Part shown: positions 54,377 to 62,218 of the stretch, in pieces | Position numbering within the stretch: the stretch's first letter is position 1 | How the letters are laid out: each line of letters begins with the position of its first letter | Assembly: GCA_018195615.1 (NCBI GenBank) | Contig: JAGTPG010000002.1 | Coordinates: forward strand, 2,980,501 to 3,044,500 | DNA: 64,000 bases | Direction: 5' to 3' | Source: Streptomyces tuirus | GTDB taxonomy: Bacteria; Actinomycetota; Actinomycetes; Streptomycetales; Streptomycetaceae | Translations under genes and position numbers: made by a program | The notes under the pieces: generated by a model | The model's input: only the letters and a program-made list of their open reading frames with translations | Told to the model about the DNA's origin: nothing | The model's database searches: none

Positions 54377-55146
54377 GCCACGCTCCGGTGGCCGAGGTGC
54401 TCGGACAGCTCGGCGGCGCCCTTCGCGGCGAGCTGCTCCAGCTCGGCGCGGCGCTCCTCGCTCCAGCGGATCATGGGCACGGAGATCGACAGGGCGGCGA
54501 CGACCTGCCCGGTGCGGTCGCGGACCGGCGCGGCCACACAGCTCACGTCCGGGTTGGACTCGCGGCTCTCCACGGCGATGCCCCGCTGCCGGATCCCGGC
54601 CAGGGTCTCGCGCAGGGCGGCCGGGTCGGTGATGCTGTTGGGGGTCATCGCGGCCAGCTCGGCGTCGTCGGGGATGCGCGCGGCGAGCTCGTGCTCGGGA
54701 AGGGAGGCCAGCAGCATCTTGCCGACGGAGGTGCAGTGGGCGGGCAGCCTGCGCCCGGCCGCCGACACCATCCGCACGGCGTGGGTGGAGTCGACCTTGG
54801 CGATGTAGATGACGTCCGTGTCCTCGAGGATCGCCACGTGCACCGTCTCGTCGCAGGTCTCGGCGACGGACCGGGCGACCTGCTGCCCCTCGGCGGCGAG
54901 GTCGAGCTGCTCGGCGTAGCGGGCGCCGAGCTGGTACGGGCGCACGCCGAGCCGGTAGCGTCCCGGCTGGCCGGGCACCGGGACGATGTACTTCCGGGCG
55001 GCGAGCGTGGTCACCAGCTCGTGCACGGTGGTGCGCGGCAGCTGGAGCTTGCGCACGATGTCGGGGGCGGAGAGCGTCCCGTCCCCGTCGAGGAAGAGCT
55101 CGAGAATGTCGAGAGCCCGGGTCACGGCTGGTACTAGGCGTCCCAC
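54373..55146 (-). CDS. IclR family transcriptional regulator
   Basis: 257 residues. The winged HTH is in the first 75 residues (VTRALDILELFLDGDGTLSA, PDIVRKLQLPRTTVHELVTT). The effector domain contains CDETVHVAILEDTDVIYIAK, LPAHCTSVGKMLLASLPEHE and SVPMIRWSEERRAELEQLAA. GTG at 55146 gives the usual GRLVPAV start. It overlaps the SMP-30 lactonase gene. IclR proteins bind as dimers to about 15-bp palindromes; a site of the sequence shared with sugar promoters in this window lies 36-50 bases before its start, suggesting autoregulation and a local sugar regulon. Confidence 0.88.
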   Translation of the reverse strand: MGRLVPAVTRALDILELFLDGDGTLSAPDIVRKLQLPRTTVHELVTTLAARKYIVPVPGQPGRYRLGVRPYQLGARYAEQLDLAAEGQQVARSVAETCDETVHVAILEDTDVIYIAKVDSTHAVRMVSAAGRRLPAHCTSVGKMLLASLPEHELAARIPDDAELAAMTPNSITDPAALRETLAGIRQRGIAVESRESNPDVSCVAAPVRDRTGQVVAALSISVPMIRWSEERRAELEQLAAKGAAELSEHLGHRSVA

Positions 55147-55181
55147 GACCGGCCCCCTCCCTATGTGTCTCAGGTGCCCGC

Positions 55182-55196
55182 GTTCGAGATATCAAC
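55182..55196 (+). promoter_or_regulatory. Operator-like site before the IclR gene
   Basis: GTTCGAGATATCAAC, a member of the five-site motif GTTCGRKATATCGRM also found before the dehydratase, U32-like, GH43 and GH51/ABC genes. It is positioned for autorepression. Confidence 0.6.
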
Positions 55197-55320
55197 AGGC
55201 GATCGGCATGACGAACACAGGCTAGCCATAGTGGTTTGCCCGGGCAATGGGCAGAGACCAGCAGACGCAAACCCACGAGCGCACCACGAGCACGTTCCGT
55301 GCACATTAAAGTACGCGGTG

Positions 55321-55343
55321 TGCGACACGTCACAGGTGTCGCA
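55321..55343 (+). promoter_or_regulatory. Inverted repeat upstream of the TerD-fusion gene
   Basis: TGCGACAC-GTCACAG-GTGTCGCA, a perfect 8-bp inverted repeat with a seven-base spacer, 18 bases before the GTG start. It may be an operator or an mRNA hairpin just before the ribosome site. Confidence 0.5.
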
Positions 55344-55360
55344 GAGGTGGGGGGATTTCT

Positions 55361-57400
55361 GTGCACGACATGACCATGGGCTCGAACGTGTCTCTGTCGG
55401 CCCTGAGCGAGAACGTCGGCTCCGCGATCGTCGGTCTGGGCTGGTCCAGCCCGACCGGGGAGGGCGATGCCGATGTGTCCGTCCTGCTGCTGGATGCGAA
55501 CGGCAAGGTCCGCAGCGACGCCGACTTCTACTTCTACAACAACCCGGTGGCCGCCGACGGCAGCGTGCAGTTGCTCGGCAAGGAGCCGACGGAGGACGGC
55601 AGCGAGGACCGGATCAGCTTCGACCTGACCGCCGTCCCGGTCGACGTGGAGCGGATCGTCGTGGCCGCGAGCCGCTACGAGCAGGCGCGCTTCGCCGAAC
55701 TGGACGATCTGAAGGTGACGCTGGCCGACGCGGTGGGTGAGAGCATCCTGCGGTTCGTCATCGACGATCCCGGTCCGGTGAGCGCGATCATCTTCGGCGA
55801 GCTGTACCGGCGTGGCGAGGAGTGGAAGTTCCGGGCCGTGGGACAGGGCTACGAGAGCGGGCTGGCGGGACTGGCCACGGACTTCGGCGTCGACATCGAG
55901 GACGACGCGGCGGAGGATTCCGCCACGGCGGCCGCGGAGGAACCCACGGCTGTCCCGGCAGCCGTGACCGCACCGGAAGGCGAACGACCGCAGGCGACGT
56001 TGGAAGCGGTACCGGCACCGCGCCCGCCGGTCGAGGAGGAAGCCGCGCCGAAGAAGCGGACCGCCCGGCCCCGGACCGCGAAGAAGGTCACCCCGCCCAG
56101 GCCTCCCGTCAAGAGCCTGGCCGAGAACGACTCCTGGAAGCAGGCCCGGCTCTTCCCCGTCTCGGCGCTCAAGAGCGACCGCGACCGGGAGATGCGCGCC
56201 ACGTCGGTGCTCCTGTCTGTGATGGCTCAGGTGCCACGCTTCGGCAGGCGCATCACCGCTCCGTTCGGGGCACCGTCCGGCCGCATGGAGACGTTCACCG
56301 AGGTCTCCCTGCCGCACGGCGACTCACCGCGGCGCCCCGACGGCGTGATCCGCGTCGAACGGGCCGGCAAGTTGTGGACGGCACTCGTCGAGACCAAGAC
56401 CAACGGCAACGCCCTCAGGTCCGACCAGGTGCAGGCCTACATGGACATCGCCGCCCGGCGCGGCTACGAGGCCGTGATCACGCTGTCGAACGACGTCGCG
56501 CTGGAGGGCAGCCCGCTTGTCGACGTCAAGATCGACCGGCGCCGCAAGCACCAGGTGGCGCTGTGGCACCTGTCGTGGGCCGAAGTGGCCCATCAGGCAC
56601 AGATGCTGATCCGGCACGAGGGCGTCGGTAACGCGGCACGCACCTGGCTGCTCCAGGACCTGCTGCACTACCTCCAGCACGACAACTCCGGTTGCCACGG
56701 TTTCCAGAACATGGGCTCGGCCTGGGTGCCCGTCCGCAACGGAATCAACGACGAGACTCTGTGCCAGGGCGACCCGCGCGCCCTGGAGGTCGTCGAGAGC
56801 TGGGAGCGGCTCATCCGCCAGGTGTGCCTGCGGCTCGGCGGCGAACTGGGGCAGAAGGTGCTGCCCGCCCAGCGCGCCAGGCGCGGCACCGATCCCGGGG
56901 CCCGCCGCGCGCGGCTCGCCGACCAGCTGTGCCTGGAGGGCAGGCTCCAGGCGGAGCTGCGCGTCGAGGGCGCGCCCGGCCTGCTCACGATCGGCGCCGA
57001 TCTGCGCACCGCGCGGCTGCGCACATCGGTGGAGATCCCGGCACCCGAGCAGGGTTATCCGCTGACCTGGGCCAAGCGCCTGGTCCGCCGGCTCGCCGAG
57101 GCGCCGGCGGACCTGCACGTCGAAACCCTGGTGGAGGGCGAGACCGGCGGTCCCCGGGGCACGCTGGAGCGGCTGCGGCCCGAACCGGGGGACCTACTGC
57201 CGAAGGACGGCGCCACCCGGATCACCGGTTTCCGTCTGTCCCTCTTCAAGGGCATGGGCAGCGGCCGGGGCAACGCCGAGTCGGGCTTCATCCGCAGCGT
57301 GGACGACGCCGTGCACCGCTTCTACACCTCGGTGATGGTCCACCTGGACGGTCCTGTGTCCGGGCGGGCGGTGTCGAAGGAGCGTATCGCCGCGGGGTGA
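55361..57400 (+). CDS. TerD domain fused to a PD-(D/E)xK nuclease-like domain
   Basis: 679 residues, intact. Residues 1-185 are a calcium-binding TerD domain (SAIVGLGWSSPTGEGDADVS, LLLDANGKVRSDADFYFYNN). A disordered Ala/Pro/Glu linker with a basic patch (KKRTARPRTAKKVTPPRPP) follows to about 250. The C-terminal ~420 residues contain a restriction-endonuclease-like core: RRPDGVIRVERAGKLWTALV, ETKTNGNALRSDQVQAYMDI, YEAVITLSND, with acidic residues and the E-x-K motif in the right order. TerD proteins belong to tellurium/stress systems; the nuclease link suggests response to DNA or phage stress. GTG at 55361 follows GGGGGGA; ATG 55370 is an alternative. Confidence 0.8.
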   Translation: MHDMTMGSNVSLSALSENVGSAIVGLGWSSPTGEGDADVSVLLLDANGKVRSDADFYFYNNPVAADGSVQLLGKEPTEDGSEDRISFDLTAVPVDVERIVVAASRYEQARFAELDDLKVTLADAVGESILRFVIDDPGPVSAIIFGELYRRGEEWKFRAVGQGYESGLAGLATDFGVDIEDDAAEDSATAAAEEPTAVPAAVTAPEGERPQATLEAVPAPRPPVEEEAAPKKRTARPRTAKKVTPPRPPVKSLAENDSWKQARLFPVSALKSDRDREMRATSVLLSVMAQVPRFGRRITAPFGAPSGRMETFTEVSLPHGDSPRRPDGVIRVERAGKLWTALVETKTNGNALRSDQVQAYMDIAARRGYEAVITLSNDVALEGSPLVDVKIDRRRKHQVALWHLSWAEVAHQAQMLIRHEGVGNAARTWLLQDLLHYLQHDNSGCHGFQNMGSAWVPVRNGINDETLCQGDPRALEVVESWERLIRQVCLRLGGELGQKVLPAQRARRGTDPGARRARLADQLCLEGRLQAELRVEGAPGLLTIGADLRTARLRTSVEIPAPEQGYPLTWAKRLVRRLAEAPADLHVETLVEGETGGPRGTLERLRPEPGDLLPKDGATRITGFRLSLFKGMGSGRGNAESGFIRSVDDAVHRFYTSVMVHLDGPVSGRAVSKERIAAG

Positions 57401-57443
57401 GTGAACGCCCCGGGCGGGTGGCGGTGATCGGTGTCGCTCCGGC

Positions 57444-58687
57444 TCACCGCCGCCCCCGTGCCACCCCCAGCTCCCCCGCAACCGCTGTGCCCGCAGCACC
57501 AGCTCCAGTTCGAAGCGGCGGTCGGGGTCGTCGATCTCGTCGCCCCAGAGTTCCCGGATCTGGCGGAGGCGGTAGCGGACCGTCTGGGGGTGGACGCCGA
57601 GGCGCGTGGCGACCTCGGGGGCTCCGCCGCGGGTTTCCAGCCAGGCCAGGAGGGTTTCCGCGAGGCGGCGGCCGTGGGTGGGGCCGCAGTGGGTGAGGGG
57701 GGCCAGGCAGCGCAGGGCCAGGTCGTCGATCAGTTCCTCGGGCTGGAGGAGGACCAGGGCCTCCGTGTGCTCGGTGCAGTGGAGGACCTCGCCCGAGGGG
57801 AGCAGGTCCCGTTCCATGAGGCGTACGGCGGCCTCGGCCCAGCGCAGCGACTTCGCCGCGTCGGTGAGCGGGACGGGTGGGCCGATCGCGCCGGACCAGC
57901 CGGCCAGGGCGCGGTGCAGGAGCTCGGGGCGGCCCGCCGCGTCCGGCTCGGGCACCACCATGCGGGGCTGCTCGTACTCCATGTCGAGCAGGACGCCCTG
58001 TCCGACCGCGGGGGCCATGGCCTCCCGGGCGGGGCGCAGCAGGACGCCGACCGCGACCTTCGCCGGGAGGGTCCAGCCGATCCGGGCGGCCCGTTCGGTG
58101 AGGGCCTCGGAGGGGTCGCCCCGGTGGTGCTCGGCCAGCAGGAGCTCCATCAGGCGGCGTTGCAGGCGGAGGCGTTCGCCGGCCTGGCGGGCCGCGGCCT
58201 CGGCGTAGCCGCGTACGGACTGGTCGACCAGGCCGTCCAGGTACTCGTAGCCCGCGTCGACGAGTTCGTACATCGCCGGGGGCGGGATCTCCACGCGCTG
58301 GCCGATGTCGGCGAAGCGGCGCCAGGCCAGGCGGACGCCCAGGCGGTAGATGGCCTGGAGGGAGTCGAGCGAGCGGCCGTTCAGGCCCTCGCCGCGGCCG
58401 AAGTCCTGGAAGACGCCGGGCGGGACGGTGGGCCGCCCTTCCGAGTTCTCCAGGTGCTGCACGAAGACCTCGATGGCGCGGCGGATGCCGACCAGGGCCA
58501 TCGGCTCGCCGGAGTCGTCCAGGACGAAGGGCAGATGGGGGTAGTCGCGCTGGATCTCGCCGAGGATCTCCTCGGCGAGCGCGGGCGCCTCGGCCATGGC
58601 GATCGCCGCGAATCGGCGCACCTGGAAGCGCGGCACATCGTGCCAGGCCGAGCGCGCGGTGACGGTTCCGGTGCGGGCGGCCGTCAT
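57444..58687 (-). CDS. PucR/CdaR-family regulator (frame broken near the end)
   Basis: 414 residues when restored; one G is lost near 57474, so the raw frame runs on past the true stop. The N-terminal and central segments (RRFAAIAMAEAPALAEEILG; GRSLDSLQAIYRLGVRLAWR) belong to a RsbRD/GGDEF-like sensory part, and the C-terminus is the PucR HTH (ETLLAWLETRGGAPEVATRL, GVHPQTVRYRLRQIRELWGD). Such proteins regulate purine, sugar-acid or secondary-metabolite genes. It is convergent with the TerD-fusion gene and followed by no other gene on its strand, so targets cannot be read from context. Confidence 0.83.
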
Positions 58688-58690
58688 CCG

Positions 58691-58843
58691 TCAACTCCCC
58701 TGCCCGGTCCGCTCGTACGTGATCAGGGGCGTGTTCGGCTGGTCGGGGGTGGCTTGGAGCAGCGCCACGACGCCCAGCGCGGCGCCCACGGCGAGGGCGG
58801 CGGCGAGCGCGACGGTCAGCGCGGCAGCGAGCAGTCTCGACAT
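58691..58843 (-). CDS. Small single-helix membrane protein, DUF2613-like
   Basis: 50 residues: a single hydrophobic helix (LLAAALTVALAAALAVGAAL) followed by a polar tail with PDQPNTPLITYE. Length and layout fit DUF2613, small actinobacterial membrane proteins of unknown function often found close to the DUF3068 and AftD cluster. The start is ATG at 58843. It lies immediately upstream of the PucR gene on the same strand with only a few bases between, and may be co-transcribed. Confidence 0.65.
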   Translation of the reverse strand: MSRLLAAALTVALAAALAVGAALGVVALLQATPDQPNTPLITYERTGQGS

Positions 58844-59058
58844 CGCAGGGTCAGCCTCTCTGTCCGGATTCGTCCGGAGATCGTCCGGAGGTTTTCCCCA
58901 CCCCGGCACCCCGTCCCTGCCTGTCGCGCCCAGTCTCGACAAGCATTGACACCCCGTCAAGAGCCGCCTACGGTTCCCGGCCCAACCGCACGTGCGCATT
59001 CCGCCGCCGTGCCGGCCCTCTCGTACGTCGAGCCGCCCCAAGCCACTGGAGTGCCCGG

Positions 59059-60054
59059 ATGCGCCGTACAACCTCCCCCTTTTCCCTGGTCCTGCTGGGC
59101 CTCGGCACGTTCCTGCTGGTGCTGGCGCCCCTGCTCGCCTGGTACGTGCAGCCGCGTGCCGCGGTGAACCCGATCGACATCGACACGACCGCCGTCTACA
59201 CCGGCCGGGGCAGCGTCTTCGACACTGACCGGATCGAGACGGTCTCCGACCGGAAGATCACCGTGACCCAGCGGGTGCGGGGCAACGTCGAGGACAGCGA
59301 GCGCAGCGGAAACGCCGTCTGGGACGTGACGACCACGGTCGACACCGACAAGTCGCTGCCGGCCGCCGACCCGCACGACGCGCTGGACTTCAACCCGCAC
59401 CGCTGGGTGATGGACCGGAAGACCACCCGGCCGGTGCACTGCTGCGGCGAGAAGCCGTACATCGAGGGCGAGGCCTACCTGAAGTTCCCCTTCGACGTGC
59501 AGAAACGCTCCTACCAGTGGTGGGACAACACCCTCGGCGACACGGTCGTGCTGCGCTACCGGGGCACCGAGAAGGTCCAGGGGTACACGGGCTACAAGTT
59601 CACCGGCTCCGTGGCGCCGAGGAAGACCGGCACGCGGATGGTGCCCGGCAGCCTCGTCGACCAGCCGGACCGGCCGCAGGTGCTGGCCGAGGAGTGGTAC
59701 TCCAACCACGGTTTCGAGCTGGTCGTCGACCAGGCAACCGGCCGGGTGATTTACGCGCAGACCGGGCCGAAGCGGACGCTGCGGGCGCCGGGCGGGAAGA
59801 AGGACGCGGCGGTGCTCCTGGACAGCCGGAAGATCTCCTTCACGACCGGGACGCAGAAGGAAGCGGTGCGGCAGGCGAAGCGGGACAGCGGTCAACTGCG
59901 GCTGGTCGGGACGACGTTGCCGATCGGCGCCGGGGTGGCGGGTCTGGTGCTCGCGGCGGTGGGTGGTCTTCTGGTGGCACGTGGGCGGAAGGAGCCGGAG
60001 CAGCCTGTTCCGCCCGAAACGCCCGATACACCCCAGCCCACCCTCACGATGTGA
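59059..60054 (+). CDS. DUF3068 family membrane-anchored protein
   Basis: 331 residues, intact. An N-terminal helix (FSLVLLGLGTFLLVLAPLLA) and a C-terminal helix (LPIGAGVAGLVLAAVGGLLV) bracket a ~260-residue extracytoplasmic domain, with a short Pro-rich cytosolic tail. Family motifs: TAVYTGRGSVFDTDRIETV, EAYLKFPFDVQKRSYQWWDN. DUF3068 proteins are conserved in actinobacteria and placed near arabinosyltransferase-like genes. Function is unknown. ATG at 59059. Confidence 0.85.
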   Translation: MRRTTSPFSLVLLGLGTFLLVLAPLLAWYVQPRAAVNPIDIDTTAVYTGRGSVFDTDRIETVSDRKITVTQRVRGNVEDSERSGNAVWDVTTTVDTDKSLPAADPHDALDFNPHRWVMDRKTTRPVHCCGEKPYIEGEAYLKFPFDVQKRSYQWWDNTLGDTVVLRYRGTEKVQGYTGYKFTGSVAPRKTGTRMVPGSLVDQPDRPQVLAEEWYSNHGFELVVDQATGRVIYAQTGPKRTLRAPGGKKDAAVLLDSRKISFTTGTQKEAVRQAKRDSGQLRLVGTTLPIGAGVAGLVLAAVGGLLVARGRKEPEQPVPPETPDTPQPTLTM

Positions 60055-60268
60055 TGTGACGTCAGCTCTAACAAAGCCCGAAATTGTCACGCCGGTGAGT
60101 AGCCGCGGCGAACGTCCAGGCGAAAACTGTCCAACCCCACCCGAGCACAACCCGTCCACACTCCCCTCCCAGGAAGAGCTCAGGCCCCCCACAGGTCGAC
60201 CCCCGCATCGGTCCGACCCCCACGTTTCCCACGCTGAGTTCCGCACCCCGAAACGAGTTGGAGCACCC

Positions 60269-61419
60269 ATGCCCCAGCACGTACCGTCCCGGCTGCGCAG
60301 CGCGCCCCCCAGCGCGCCGCAGCACCTTCCGGCGCTCCCCCCACATCCGCGCCGGATCGTCTTTCTCGCCCATCGTGATCTGGACAACCCCTCCGCCGGC
60401 GGCTCCGAGCTGCTGGTCGACAAGCTCGCCGACGGCCTGACCCGCCTGGGCCACCAGGTGACCCTGCTGTGCGGGGCCCCGCGTCCTTCCGCGACTACCG
60501 CGTCGTGTCGGCGGGCGGGCCGTACGGCCACTACCTGCGCGCCCGGTCGGCCTTCACCCGCCAGGTCGGCGACTGCGACCTGCTGGTCGAGGTGTGCAAC
60601 GGCATGCCGTACCTGGCGCCGCTGTGGCATCAAGGGCCCACGCTGTGTCTGGTCAACCATGTCCACACCGACCTGTGGAAGATGCGCTTCGGCGGGCCGC
60701 TGGCCCCGGCCGCGCGGATCGGGCGAAGACTCGAACACTGGGCCCTGACCGGGGCGCAGCAGCGGAGCCTGCTGGTTGCCGTGTCCTCCTCCACGGCCCA
60801 CGCGCTGCGTGCGATCGGTGTGGAGCGGGATCGCATCCGGGTCGTGCACAACGGCGTCGAGGAGCCCGGTCCGCGAGCCGAGCGCTCGCCGGAGCCGTTG
60901 TTCGTCGCCGTCGGGCGGCTGGTCGAGTACAAACGGATCGATCTGCTGCTGCGGTTGTGGGAGCGGGTGCGGCCGGTGACCGGCGGGCGGTTGGTGATCG
61001 TCGGGGACGGGCCGGAGCGGGGCCGTCTGGAGCAGCTTGCCGGGCCCGGTGTGGAGTTCACCGGGTACGTGTCGGAGGCGGAGAAGCATCGGCTGCTGTG
61101 CGAAGCCTGGCTGTTGCTGCATCCCTCGGCCGTGGAGGGGTGGGGGCTGGTCGTGACCGAGGCCGCAGCGCGGGAGACACCGGCTGTCGCCTTTGACGTG
61201 CCGGGGCTCAAGGACTCTGTGGTGGATGGTGAGACCGGGGTGCTCGCGCGGGGTGAGTCCTCGTTCGCCGCCGCGTGGTGTGCGCTGGCCCTTTCCGCCG
61301 AGCGGCGGGAGCTGATGGGGAAGGCGGCTCGGGAGCGGGCGGCACAGTTTCGGTGGGACCGGACTGTGCGGCAGTTCCGTGTGGTTGCCGCGGAGGCGGT
61401 GAGGGGCTGGGCTCCGTGA
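60269..61419 (+). CDS. GT4 family glycosyltransferase (one frame break)
   Basis: 383 residues when restored (one base lost near 60476). The GT-B fold is supported by N-terminal RRIVFLAHRDLDNPSAGGSE, central EPLFVAVGRLVEYKRIDLLL and the donor-site motif VEGWGLVVTEAAARETPAVA (E-x7-E). A Pro-rich N-terminal extension precedes the fold. It is first of three tightly spaced genes with a methyltransferase and an AftD-like protein, suggesting synthesis of a methylated envelope glycan or glycolipid. ATG at 60269 follows GGAG. Confidence 0.85.
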
Positions 61420-61426
61420 TGCGTCG

Positions 61427-61467
61427 TACGGTCGTACGTGGCTTGTCGCGCAGTTCCCCGCGCCCCC
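61427..61467 (+). repeat. Dispersed intergenic repeat, copy 4
   Basis: Core TTGTCGCGCAGTTCCCCGCG followed by CCCCC, between the glycosyltransferase and methyltransferase genes. The Shine-Dalgarno-like AAGAAGG for the next gene begins right after it, so the repeat forms the end of the leader. Confidence 0.72.
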
Positions 61468-61475
61468 AAGAAGGC

Positions 61476-62218
61476 ATGTCCCAGCGCCCCGGTTTGAAAG
61501 ATCCGTCCCTTCGGCGCTCGGTCGCCCTGTTCCGTGCCTTCCTTCACGAGCAGGACGATGCCGAAGCCTGCTATTCGCTGCTCGCCCGGGACGCCGTGGA
61601 CCAGGTCGAGGCCTACGACGGTCCCGTCGCCGGGCGTACCGTCGTCGACGTCGGTGGCGGCAGTGGGTACTTCACCGAGGAGTTCCGGCAGCGCGGGGCG
61701 CACGCGTTTCTCTTCGAGCCGGACGTCGACGAACTGGGCGCGAAACCCCCGACTCGGCCGTCGTCGCCGACGGGTACCTGCTGCCCCTCCGGGACGGCGT
61801 CGCCGACGTCACCTTCTCCTCCAACGTGCTGGAGCATGTGGCGGACCCCGAGACGTTCCTCAGTGAACTGGCCCGGGTGACTCGCCCCGGCGGGCTGATC
61901 TACGTGTCGTTCACCAACTGGCTGTCGCCGTGGGGCGGTCACGAGTGGGCCCCGTGGCACTACTTCGGTGCCGAGCGGGCCCGGGCCCGGTACCGGCGGC
62001 GGACCGGCAGGCCCGCCAAGCACACGCTCGGCGAGAACCTCTTCGCGGTGCACATCGGATCCACCCTGCGGCAGGTGCGTGCCCGGGACGACGTCACGGT
62101 CGTCTCGGCGCGCTCCCGCTACTGGCCGTTCCTCGCGGAAGCCGTCGTCAAGGCGCCCGGGATCCGCGAGTTCGCCACCTGGAACCTCCTCCTCATCCTG
62201 CGGCGGTGTGCTACATGA
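61476..62218 (+). CDS. Class I SAM-dependent methyltransferase (one frame break)
   Basis: 247 residues when restored (one C lost near 61740). AdoMet motif I is VVDVGGGSGYFTEEF; after the break the acidic FEPDVDELG and post-motif VTFSSNVLEHVADPETFLSE follow, then LIYVSFTNWLSPWGGHEWAP. The tail (VVKAPGIREFATWNLLLILR) is typical of methyltransferases next to AftD-like genes. ATG at 61476. The stop overlaps the AftD-like start (ATGA). Confidence 0.83.
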
